DNA of 64,000 bases from Phytophthora sp. 'mugwort' (lineage: Eukaryota; Oomycota; Peronosporomycetes; Peronosporales; Peronosporaceae), in the NCBI GenBank assembly GCA_033558025.1, contig JAUCEF010000011.1:2666001-2730000 (forward strand), given 5' to 3'. Shown one piece after another: positions 55,302 to 64,000 of this stretch (position 1 is the stretch's first letter; each line of letters opens with the position of its first letter). Both the position numbers and the translations under genes were made by a program. The notes under the pieces are model-generated. The model was given only the letters and a program-made list of their open reading frames with translations, made no database searches and had not been told where the DNA came from.

Positions 55302-56773
55302 CCGACAATGCAGCGACGAAATCTATGCTTGCATCCCACGTGTTGCAATCCACCTGATACCTGTGTGGCACACAGTGTGCGTTACACCAATGTATTTGTT
55401 CGCCAATCAAACGGGTTCCTGAAAACATAATTTTTACGTGCGGACGAAAAAGGCACGATCACAAAAATAATTTTGTGACGCCAGGATTGCCCTCCTCAAT
55501 ATAATCATACTTTCTCCGGGCTTGAAAGACTGCAATTCAATCCTGTGATTATAAATGCTCGGTCAAATATAAAGAATGAGAGAGAAGAGTCGATACATTT
55601 ACACAGAGAAGGTACTGAGACGCCCCATCATCGGCATCCGTTCCGTAAAATTACCGCTCGCAATTTTAACGACGCTCCGTCAATATGAAAGCATGTGGAA
55701 TGCAAAGGGCCTCAAAATGAAGTCCAAAGCGTGCCTGTTGCTGCGGTACTATGTTGTGACCCTAGTTTCTTCTGTATCCATTTTAACCAGGAGGTTAAGT
55801 TTTGGCAAAATCCGTTCCGATCGAAATTTGAAACGGTGGTTTCGTTGTTTGAAAAACGGGGAAGATCAACGCATCATTGTAGCCGTCCGGGGACCAATAG
55901 CAGGTTTAGAAAAAGTTGTGGTCCTCCATCTGATTTTCGAATGCAAACTTTTCTACCTAGAGGAAGTATTAAGGGTAGAAAACTACCGAATTCCTCGAGG
56001 AGTTGCCCCCCCCAGTCCGGTTTGCTATACAAAGTGATGGCCAAGATTTGAGGAGATTTCCTTGCTGGACTCAAGAGAGAGCGATCATGGTATGGCTGCT
56101 GTGATCTGTTGTCTCTTTTTATGCAATACGGATGTCTCTCTGTGCAGGATGGAGGACCGACGCCGTTAATCCCTGAAGTTGACATCGTAGGCTGTGACGA
56201 AGGAGGCGCAAGAAGTAGCTGTGCTGTCCATGTGGTTTGCGGCAAACACCTCAAGCTCGACGACATCGTCGTATTTAAGGGGGTGCGGAGGATGGAGAGC
56301 TTGAGTACGTCGTCCAGGCGCACGTCACTCGCTTGGGAGCACATGCGTGTCATGTGGACTTCCTGTCGTGTCGGCTTCTGAGGGTGAGAGCGGCGTACGT
56401 GAGTAAGATGGTGACACGACGACGGCCGGTCGACGCCTGACCTGGAGAAACCTATCTCACATTCTCATATACTGGTGGATATCCGCCACCGGCAGCGCCG
56501 CAGCTTGCGCAGCGAGCAAGACCCGATCAAGCAAACGAAACATTCATTCGGTGACACGAACAATACGAGCGAAAGCGCGAGTGACCAAACGGTTAGCGAG
56601 TGAGGGGTTTGTCGGATCCTTTGCAAGCTGGTTCATTCAGGATTGCCCTCAGAGTCTCACCACGGCAATGTCAGAGATGAGCGTCGGCCTATGGACGAAA
56701 GTTTTGACGAGTTGATTAGTTTGCGCGCGAATCACGCTGCTGCGCTAGTTCCGTTAACTCTGCGCTTCAATCA
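55302..56773. other. Spacer right of the gene island, possible Tc1/mariner trace
   Basis: At 55695-56051 (+) two overlapping frames contain FETVVSLFEKRGRSTHHC and a basic region, vaguely like a helix-turn-helix linker of mariner-type transposases. No catalytic motif is found. The rest has no recognised feature. Confidence 0.2.
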
Positions 56774-57968
56774 TCATCGGCACGCCTTTGCTTCCATATG
56801 CTCCGCCCGTGCCGCCTCGTATTCAGCGTGAGCCTCCATTGTCTTTTGCTCGGTGGTGACGTGGCATTGGGTCGCGATCGCTTCTTTCACCTTCGCCTCC
56901 ATCCAGCGCTTGTAGGCATGGTGACGAGCGAGTTTCCCATGCTTGTCGTTGTCTTCGTTGAGAAGATTGCGGGGTAAGATGGTGGCATGAGCAGCAGCCG
57001 CCCGTCGTCGTTCAGCCACCAAGGATCTTCAATGCAGCCACCAGTCGCACCGCGGAAACGGTTTTCAACTCGTGGTGATCGTGCTCCCTCGCCCACCTGG
57101 ACGCCTGGAGCGGGTAACGCTCGCAGACGTACTCAACGAATTCCTTGAGCCCGTTTCCATGGACGATCGTCAGCGCCTTGGAGAAGTTCCAACGCTCGGA
57201 GTGACAGCAGTTGAGCACGCACGCTCTCGGCGACCACGATGTCGCCACTGCTCACAGCATGCTCCAGGATTACCTCCTCGTTAAATGCCTTGAACAATCC
57301 GAGTTGCAGTACCTCGAGTAGACTTCGACGAATTGACAGGGCTGGCGGTGGGCCTTCGGTGCCGCCACCCACATCGCCAGGGCCGTTGCGCCATTGACGG
57401 CGTCGGTGTTTCGCAGGTGGGCAAACGCCACGCGCATCGCGTCTATGTTATTATATGCAGCAGCTGCGACAGCACCAACTCGGCTCTCTTCACGGTAATA
57501 GCTGCATGCAAAGCAGCCACTTGAGCCTATGCAGTCCATTTTTTTTCACAGCATCACTTGTATCGTCCTCCATCATGTCTTGGTACACTTGGTGAGCCGT
57601 ATCCAACGATTCGCGAATGAAGCGGTACGCGCGGTAAATCGCAGCTGCTGGCAGCATCGAAACCTCGATCACTGATCGGAACAGCGCGGTTATATTATAT
57701 ATATGCATATTTTCCAGGTATGAAATTAACAGCAAGCCGATGTACGTCTGCACTCGTGTTGCCAAAGCACTTTGCCAGTAGCGTAAATGGATGTTAGTCT
57801 GTACGGGAGAGTACTTGTGGTCAATGTAATCGGTACAAAATGGATCTTGGGAACCAAAAGATTTATAACTGCTCTGGTTGTGGCTACAATGCCGATCGCG
57901 ATCAGAATGCTGCCAATCAAATTGATCAAAACATATTGTCGCTGTATGAATAGCTTCAAATTCTTCAT
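56774..57968 (-). pseudogene. Unrecognised membrane/helical-repeat protein, broken into several frames
   Basis: A true ATG at 57968 opens MKNLKLFIQRQYVLINLIGS, which contains a single hydrophobic segment. After a frameshift near 57830 the frame continues with ALATRVQTYIGLLLISYLEN and YRFIRESLDTAHQVYQDMME, ending near 57490. Further frames show AVNGATALAMWVAAPKAHRQ and LEHAVSSGDIVVAESVRAQL, which look like degenerate ankyrin-type helices. The last part has HAYKRWMEAKVKEAIATQ. Reading is consistently leftward, so one decayed gene with an N-terminal membrane segment is likely. No family is recognised. It may belong either to the host or to the virus-like island immediately to its right. Confidence 0.35.
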
Positions 57969-58794
57969 CAGTACTGTACGTTACTTATGTATGCAACTCA
58001 TTGCATGCTAACGTATCAAAGGTCGTGTGTCCTTACATAGAATTGCACAATTATACGTATGACCTCCTGTAGCGGGCGTATCTAAATCGTATTTATTTAA
58101 TTATTTTTTATTTGGCATGATATGGCGAGGTTCGATGCAAATGAAATGGGTAAAAATATTTCCTTTTTGTTTTTCGACATGTAGAATACTACTAACGTGC
58201 ATTATGCTTACCTCTTAAATATCTGAATTAATAAATTAAAATTGCAAAGTATCAGGACTAAGATATATATACTTCGGTAACTACCTGCAAGCAGACTTCT
58301 CTATATTTGCCACATGAGTACGGGCGCAATCTTTTAGTTAGTGTCCAATGATGGTTAAGCTGCACACTACAGCCATCAGCAGGGGGCGTTGGTGTCGCGA
58401 GGCACCTATGGAAACACATTCATGAATTAAAGTGAAAACGTGTATCCCCCTAGTTCGCCTATAATCGGGCCTACGTCCTAGTAGATGGTTGTATGTAACA
58501 GAGATGACAGTCTCTGCGCGATGCGTCAATTGACAAGTCAGGGCAACACGAATGAAAACAGTCAAAGGTATATCCAGCAATGGAGTGCAGAGACCGTCGC
58601 CTCTCTATGATAGTCACTAACGACTGGGTCATTTGTGGGTCTCTCTATGCGAGAGGCTTCATGTGCAGTCTAGACCAACACAAGTCTATTAACCATAGGT
58701 ACGAGTGTTGCTCTATGTGATCAGATGAATTGGAAAGTGTAATCTAAGAATAGAGGCGCTACAAAAGGGTGTAGTGCGTATTCGCGTATGACCA
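57969..58794. other. AT-rich spacer left of the virus-like island
   Basis: The segment, especially 58070-58310, is visibly AT-rich compared with the gene island. No gene is recognised. The change in composition may mark the left edge of inserted DNA. Confidence 0.35.
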
Positions 58795-59880
58795 GCTTTT
58801 GCTGGCCAACCAGCTACTTCGTGACAACGTCTCCGCGATTAAGGTTCGTAAGGCCGCTGAAGGCATGGCTGATACTAGCCCCACTCTTGCGGACCTAGAA
58901 CGTTCGCACGTACTATTCGTAAACGCTCACCACAAGCCGTATGTTGCGATTGCGTTTCAGTACTTTAAGATATCGGCCAACAACGTCACGCTGGCTCGGA
59001 CGTCTCGATCTCGATTCCTCAATACGGTGATTTCTTCGCCGACATGGTTGCCAATGTTGTCATCCGTCCGCCTACCACGTCCTACACCGGTTCGTACGGT
59101 AACTCCTCCGACTGTGTCCTCTACCGTCCCTGTGATTACCCCGATGAGCGTATCTTCGACGAGTTACGATTCGATGTTTACTCGAACCCCATTGACTCGT
59201 ACACCAGTGAGACGTACGCATTTCACCGTCAGTTCAACGTACCCCAAGACAAGCTCCCTGCTTGGAAGCGTTGCATGGGCCAAGAGGTACCAATGCAAGC
59301 TCGCGACTGCCTACAAGAGGACAGCGGTACCGCCACTCCTATTAGCAAACACACGAAGACGGAGGTATTCGACGGATACCAAACGTTCAAGGAGACGCAC
59401 CAAGACCTCAGCCTATGGGATCCTCTTCCCTTCTGGTTCAACACCGATATCCGTCTTCCCTTCCCTTCAGTATCGGTTCCCTACGGTCAGCGGTTTCATC
59501 ACGTTCAGCCTAACGCAGGCCGCAAACCTATACCATGCTATTTGCAACCCTGGCCGTACGAACAGTTCGCTTTATAACCCCTGTCTATCGACGCCACAGA
59601 TCGCTACATTCGACCTTTACATTAACAACTATAAGAGTACCAACATGTAAGACAACCGGATCAAGAAAGACTTGAGAAAGATCTTCGCAGAGTTCAGCTT
59701 TAGCGGTCGGTCGGTGTTCACCAGCAATATCGTTACTCCGAAAATGCTATTGTTATTGGATTCTTGAAGCAAAGCGATAACACGTTCCAGAACTTCAGAC
59801 TTGACATTCACATCGAATCTATCATCACTAATACTGCTGACATAGATCGGCTGCGCTTTATCAAGCACGACAAGTGGAAC
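58795..59880 (+). pseudogene. Major capsid protein of a nucleocytoplasmic large DNA virus, endogenised and frameshifted
   Basis: The first frame contains TLADLERSHVLFVNAHHKPY followed by VAIAFQYFKI, as at the start of asfarvirus-like double-jelly-roll capsid proteins. After a frameshift near 59005-59020 a second frame opens with the typical Y-G-D-F-F-x-D-M-V block (the ADMVANVV piece is at 59038-59061). It then shows YPDERIFDELRFDVYSNPID and LPAWKRCMGQEVP, and FWFNTDIRLPFPSVSVPYGQ further on, all family landmarks. A second shift near 59500 returns to the first frame, which ends with DLYINNYKSTNM. Weaker traces reach 59880. There is no start codon in the right frame. The copy cannot make capsid protein. 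The nearest known group is inferred from motifs, without a search. Confidence 0.75.
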
Positions 59881-60098
59881 TGAAGATCTGGCGCACTATG
59901 AACCTATTGCAATGGAACTTTAGCGCCTGGCTTATCTAAGATACTGTAGACTATATGTTAATATCATGTATGCAAATGCGTTCTGTTTCATTTCTGCAAA
60001 TATGCAAAACCACTTTCCGAAAATGGTGAGATAAAAGCTGATTTTTTTCGGTTTAATAAACTGTTTTACCATATTACTACTGCAGAATGCGAGGTCGA
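59881..60098. other. AT-rich gap between capsid and T5orf172 pseudogenes
   Basis: No gene is recognised; the sequence is AT-rich, like the flank of the capsid pseudogene. Confidence 0.35.
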
Positions 60099-61701
60099 TC
60101 AAGCCCCCTCTGGGATGTTGCTCTCCTCAAGCTCATTGGTCTGTATGCAAATCTCCCCAATGAGTCGGTCGCGGTCCTTCACCTGAATTTCTCTGTTATT
60201 GATCTCAGCAGCGTGTTCGATAGAGCGATCTTCTGGCTTAGCTCCATGTTCTCCAAGTTGCTTATCAACTGTTGTTAAAGCATGCTGACCTTGCTTTTCT
60301 TCGGTGAGCTGAACCAGAAGAACAGCGGCCTTGGCTTGTCCGCTAACAACTGCACTATGGATGCACTCTTTGAGGACTTCAATCATACGCTCCAAGTCCT
60401 TAATACGCAGCTTGAATCCGTGGTCTTGCTCATTTATTTCGCGAGCGTGAACTTCTGATTGGATGGCCATGCTGCCGTTGTACTTGTCCGCGATCGTCTG
60501 CATGATGGAGCGAATGGACTTGTAATTATCCGTGTCAAGGATAATGAGTTCTTGCTCTTTGTTCAACGCGAAATGGTCACTCTCGCGAAGGGCTGCTTTA
60601 AACTGCGTTTCAGCCTCGCTGAGGTAGTCACTTGGAACGAAGATTACCGTGTCTAGGATTATTCCGTCGCCGAGCGCTGAGCTGTGCTTGTAGAACCTTT
60701 CCTTGACTTTCCCAGTGCGTCCATACTTGAACACCTTCTTACCATCCTTACGCATGGTCGTGTCCACGAGGTACAGTCAGGAAAGAGCATTTGGAACCAG
60801 ATTCATGAACGCTTGCAGGAACGACTTGTCGACCTTGCAGAGCGTCGATAGCATGTTTTGGTTTTGCATTAGAGTACCATATGCCGGCGCGAAGACTTGC
60901 TTGTGAACCCAATCGCGAAACTCATTCACCACGCAGCATGCATCAAACCAGAAATGTCAAGTAGACTTCATACCATTTGTAATACAATCACTTCTGTTCT
61001 AGTGAAGAGCAATGGTCGTGTCCATGTAGAGAGGTGTCACTGTCGCGGGGATGTCCTTGTTTTGAGTCACTCTGCAAATTCCCGTGTAACACGGGTTTCT
61101 GCAGAGTGAATTGAGAAAAGTCACTACGATTACGATAGGAGTTGCGCATGTATAGCAGTGTTTCAACAAACCGTTCTTGTTCAAACACGGTTTCAACGTC
61201 CTTCGCCTTGAAAAAAAAATCTTGTCCCGTATCCTCACTTGGTAGTGCACACCACTTTTGTCCACGAAGAATGAGAGATCCTTGTCTTCGATCGCAGAAG
61301 GCGCGGATAGCAGCTCTCTTTTGCGATCTCAAGTAGTCGCGCAATATGTTTGTCCTCCTTCATCAGGCGTACATCGGATTTGGGTGCGTACGGCGGCTTC
61401 CCTTTTATTTTGCACTTTTCCACGTTCTTCTTGGTCACAAAGACGACTTGAAGGTTCTCCTCGTCGATGAAGCGCTTGACAGATCGCTTGTAACGCTTGG
61501 CGAAGTAGGTCTTGATCGTGGGAGCTGGAAAAGTAGGTCGACGTTCACGTAGATCTCGTTTCCCAGCTCGACTTCGTACTTCGCGTGCTCGTCATCGCCC
61601 TCGGCTATCTTGATTCGCTTAGCCCCGCTCTCGCTCGCCGCGGTTCTGGGGCGCTTGGTTTCGCTCTCGCTCGCTGCGTCGCTGGAGCGCTTGCTACTCA
61701 T
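60099..61701 (-). pseudogene. Virus-type BRO/MSV199-like and T5orf172 domain protein, broken
   Basis: From an ATG at 61701 the product begins with a Ser/Lys-rich leader followed by YEVELGNEIYVNVDLLFQLP. A frameshift near 61525 leads to a basic helical region ending in DVRLMKEDKHIARLLEIAKE, and another near 61330 to DFFFKAKDVETVFEQERFVE, which resembles the W-F-x-A-K-D-V strand of BRO-N domains. Near 60925 a piece NEFRDWVHKQVFAPAYGTL matches the F-R-x-W-V end of that domain. After an in-frame TGA at 60777-60779 comes KKVFKYGRTGKVKERFYKHS, a K-x-G-R-T signature of the T5orf172 (GIY-YIG-like) domain, then a coiled coil to 60099. This domain pair is common in giant viruses, iridoviruses and poxviruses. 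The copy is inactive. Confidence 0.6.
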
Positions 61702-62002
61702 GGTGTTTCCGATCCTTCGAACGTGAAGCCAGAAGAAGTGCGCCAGATTCATGCCCATCACTCGCTGCTCACAGTACGCGGCAACATTCGCAGCAACAGT
61801 CGGTTTCAAAGCCTTGCGTTGAAAGTTATATTTTCATATAACTTTTAACTTGTTCATATTAATGAGCAAGAGTATTTCCACTTGGGCGGAATGCTTTCCA
61901 CTTGTATCGTCATCGGCTCCATTTCTCGTGGACTCACGACAAATGGAAGTTAGTTTTACTTGTACCCAACGATCTTCATAGACATGAGCAGTGTGAACGT
62001 TC
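61702..62002. other. Short spacer inside the virus-like island
   Basis: No gene is recognised. Confidence 0.3.
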
Positions 62003-62170
62003 CTTCACGCGAATCGTACCGAGGGATGTACTACCCATGATGGACGGGCTGCTTTGGGTGGTCATCTCGATATAGTTCAATGGCTTCACGCTAATCGTAC
62101 TGAGGGATGTACTACCCACGCAATGAGCCTGGCTGCTTATGGTGGTCATCTTGATGTAGTTCAATGAACT
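62003..62170 (+). pseudogene. Ankyrin-repeat fragment (two units)
   Basis: In one frame two consecutive units of about 27-28 residues read [20 protein letters not shown] and [20 protein letters not shown], each followed by HLD(I/V)VQ. This is the repeat type found in large ankyrin families of giant viruses and also of oomycetes. A TGA replaces the expected Trp at the end of the second unit, and the upstream unit also starts after a TGA, so only a relic remains. The DNA-level tandem repeat has a period of about 84 bp. Confidence 0.6.
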
Positions 62171-62385
62171 TGGCTGCGGAATTGTGGGTTGGAAAGCATC
62201 GCTAAATACTTTGTATCTTTGTTTTTGGGAGCAACATCATAAACTTGACAGTCTGTTACTGCGCTTGAGCTAAGGAAGATAACAGCCAGCGAATCTGCTG
62301 TGAAGATAGCTGCTGGTAAAGATAGTTAGCTATTTCTAATGACGAAAACAAAAAAAAAAGAAACCCTTCCTTTTTTATGCCTCGT
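62171..62385. other. Short spacer inside the virus-like island
   Basis: No gene is recognised. An A-rich run lies just after the histone pseudogene stop at about 62347-62362. Confidence 0.3.
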
Positions 62386-62815
62386 TTAGTCTATCGAAAA
62401 GCATTGGCGATGACCTTCAACCATGAGTTTGCCCAGCTTGATGTCCTCCGGTTTGACGGTAACACGATTCGCATGGATCGCCAGGATGTTTGAATACTCA
62501 AATAGCTCCACTGCAATGATTTCAGTGGCTTGTTGACGAGCCTCTAATGCCGATCCGGTAATGTGCAGATCCGTTTTGTGGTACTGCAGGATCTCGCGCA
62601 CTAGACGTGAGAATGGTAACTTAGGAATCAATAGATTGTAAGTCTTTTGATACTTGCGAATCTGTCAAAGTGCAAAATGTGCCAGGGCGATAGCGATGGG
62701 GCTTTTTTATTCCACCAGTTTTAGGAGCTGTCATACGCGCTGCTTGAATTGCTAGCTGACTTCTTGGAGTTTTACCTCCGATCTACTTACGAGCAGTTTG
62801 TTTAGTGCGCGCCAT
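62386..62815 (-). pseudogene. Divergent histone H3 pseudogene
   Basis: The ATG at 62815 opens MARTKQTARK, identical to the canonical H3 tail, but codon 11 is TAG (62783-62785). The frame then continues [20 protein letters not shown] and [13 protein letters not shown], aligning with the H3 tail. A two-base loss near 62660-62665 shifts the frame, after which [20 protein letters not shown] and the rest of the histone fold follow. It ends AIHANRVTVKPEDIKLGKLM and a short extra tail to TAA at 62386. Cellular H3 is nearly invariant, yet about half of the fold residues differ here. That fits either a viral H3 or a long-decayed copy. Giant viruses are known to encode histones, and a capsid pseudogene lies 3 kb away. 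Confidence 0.8.
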
Positions 62816-63048
62816 TGTAGAATATCAAAGAAGAATGTCACGGATATATCTGACAACGTATTTGTTAATTTTACTAAAGCAAATGGAAGCTAGTAAGGGC
62901 GAGCCCAAGTTGTTGAACTCGCAAAGACTATTCAAGGTTTGCCTCAGCCATGAGATACCAAAGTACTAGCAACACAGGGAAGATCTACTGTTTTTTGCTT
63001 AGGTCGATTTCGTCTAGCAAGCTAGACAACCCCTGACAACCTCGGAGT
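62816..63048. other. Spacer between the histone pseudogene and the Harbinger element
   Basis: No gene is recognised; this may contain the right boundary of the virus-like island. Confidence 0.3.
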
Positions 63049-63569
63049 AGGCATCTCCGACCCTTGGAGACGCACTGACCAAAATTGGAGGCCGGCCGAT
63101 AGATCTTAGCTCTAGCGGCCAACTCGAAGAGCAGCGACCTGTCGAAACAGAGTCGACATCTTCGGGGACGCACGTTCGTCGAGGTCGTCGGCGTAATCCA
63201 CAGCACCAACAAGCAATCGCTGATCTTGCAGATAAGGAAGCAAAGGAGCGCACCGAGCAAGCGGAGAAACGCCTGGCTTTTAAGCGTGAACAAATGGCCG
63301 AGGAGGCAAAGTTGAGGCTCGTAGAGAGAATGAAATACGCAGACTCGAACTCGCTTGCTAAGCAAAAAGAAGCTGCTCGAGCCCACAAAATCATGATGCG
63401 CAAACTTGACATGAAGCAGGATGCGTACAACACGCAGGCACAACTCAAGCTGCGTGAGCTTGATATTCTTCTTCGGAATACAAATTATTATCACACCAGT
63501 GGATCGACCGACCCAAATCAATTTAATTTATGTCAGCCTAAACGAAGCATAGTCAGAGAGAGAGAGTAA
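63049..63569 (+). CDS. Coiled-coil part of a Myb-like accessory protein of a Harbinger-type element
   Basis: The frame is open from just after a TAG at 63045 to a stop at 63567-63569. It starts with a low-complexity region rich in Ser, Gln and Arg, then a long charged helix (DKEAKERTEQAEKRLAFKRE, EEAKLRLVERMKYADSNSLA). It ends near IVRERE. The N-terminal DNA-binding part is missing or lies in another frame (an ATG at 62883 opens MEASKGEPKLLNSQRLFKVC but meets a stop). It is tail to tail with a Harbinger transposase fragment 52 bp away, repeating the arrangement at 21833-22886. Confidence 0.4.
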
Positions 63570-63621
63570 CGATCAGCTAACCAGCTCAAGAACATCGTGA
63601 AGGCAGTACGTCGTTGCCAGA

Positions 63622-64000
63622 TTAACCAGCAACACGGACACCCTCCAAGTAAACATCAAGCCTTGGAGGATAACAACGAAAATAGTTCGAGATCTGGTTG
63701 CCACCCCAATGACACGTTAGGCAGTTGGTGAGAAATACGCCCACGTGCCAGATTGCCTCCACGGGCATGAGCTCAATCATCAGCTGTTTGTGCCAGTCAA
63801 CATACGCTAAGTTCTGGCAAACTTGCATGTAGCCCCACCCAACCGATGTACGAGCTTTAGCGAGGGCGTTGATGAATACGTGAGCCCATTCAGGAAGTTT
63901 CGCCCACGAAACGTATTAACCATCACGTGTGAGTTGGGTGGATAAGCAGAATCACCAAAGACGACATACTGGTTGCCGACGATATCGTCATGAGCACGTA
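63622..64000 (-). pseudogene. Harbinger-type (DDE_Tnp_4) transposase, C-terminal part, cut by the right edge
   Basis: Read leftward from 64000, one frame gives DIVGNQYVVFGDSAYPPNSH, with the second catalytic Asp in the G-D-S/P-A-Y motif. A frameshift near 63890-63900 moves the reading to INALAKARTSVGWGYMQVCQ and then KQLMIELMPVEAIWHVGVFL, followed by GNQISNYFRCYPPRLDVYLE at the end. These are the C-terminal blocks of Harbinger transposases. The third acidic position (E in ...VEW... of the family) is replaced by V-G-W, so the copy would be inactive even without the shift. Confidence 0.6.

Noticed and set aside
58795..62815. A live virus or active provirus
   Set aside because: Every viral-type gene has stops or frameshifts and the segment is only about 4 kb; it is a relic.
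1..64000. Search for RxLR or Crinkler effector genes
   Set aside because: No frame combines a signal peptide with RxLR-EER or LFLAK motifs.
1..64000. CRISPR arrays, bacterial operons, tRNA or rRNA genes
   Set aside because: No regular direct repeats with unique spacers, no cloverleaf or rRNA sequence was recognised, and the genome is eukaryotic.

Overview
The window looks like nuclear DNA of an oomycete, most likely a Phytophthora-like peronosporalean. It is clearly eukaryotic: short GT-AG introns (about 44-117 nt) sit in conserved genes, and single-copy cytoplasmic proteins such as cullin-3 and the actin-interacting WD40 protein AIP1/WDR1 are present. An oomycete-style initiator lies just upstream of AIP1. 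The decayed transposons are of families common in Phytophthora genomes: MULE, piggyBac, Harbinger with Myb/SANT accessory genes, pogo, hAT, LINE and Ulp1-type protease genes. The species cannot be fixed from the sequence alone.

There are three zones. (1) Bases 1 to about 35,300 are gene-poor and repeat-rich. Every recognisable coding stretch there is a broken mobile-element gene or a gene of a repeat-associated family, including a SANT/DOT1-like methyltransferase and a 2OG-dioxygenase/zinc-finger pseudogene. Between these lie hairpins, short tandem repeats and a dispersed repeat present twice. (2) Bases 36,080-55,301 form a compact, intact gene island with no recognised transposon: a small five-exon membrane protein (+), a 1569-aa 4TM-ankyrin-TIR-TIR protein (-), a UDP-glycosyltransferase (-), cullin-3 (-), a second 4TM-ankyrin-TIR-TIR protein of 1636 aa (+), and AIP1/WDR1 (-). 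(3) From about 55,300 to the right edge the DNA decays again. Between about 58,790 and 62,815 it holds relics that look like an inserted giant virus (NCLDV): a frameshifted major capsid protein, a BRO/MSV199-T5orf172 gene, an ankyrin fragment and a divergent histone H3 pseudogene. A Harbinger-type transposon follows and runs off the end.

The most interesting intact system is the pair of ankyrin-TIR membrane proteins. Both have the same order: four membrane segments, ankyrin repeats, TIR1 and TIR2. In both, TIR1 keeps the glutamate at the position used by NAD-cleaving TIR enzymes (E895, E1060), while TIR2 has glutamine there (Q1283, Q1405). Each protein therefore seems to pair a potentially active TIR with a pseudo-TIR behind a membrane-anchored ankyrin sensor. 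The two genes flank the glycosyltransferase and cullin-3, and the second shares a 210-bp divergent promoter with cullin-3. The biochemical role is inference; the architecture and residue pattern are read directly from the sequence.

The second notable item is the virus-like island. Its genes are all broken by stops or frameshifts, so it is an old insertion and not a live virus.
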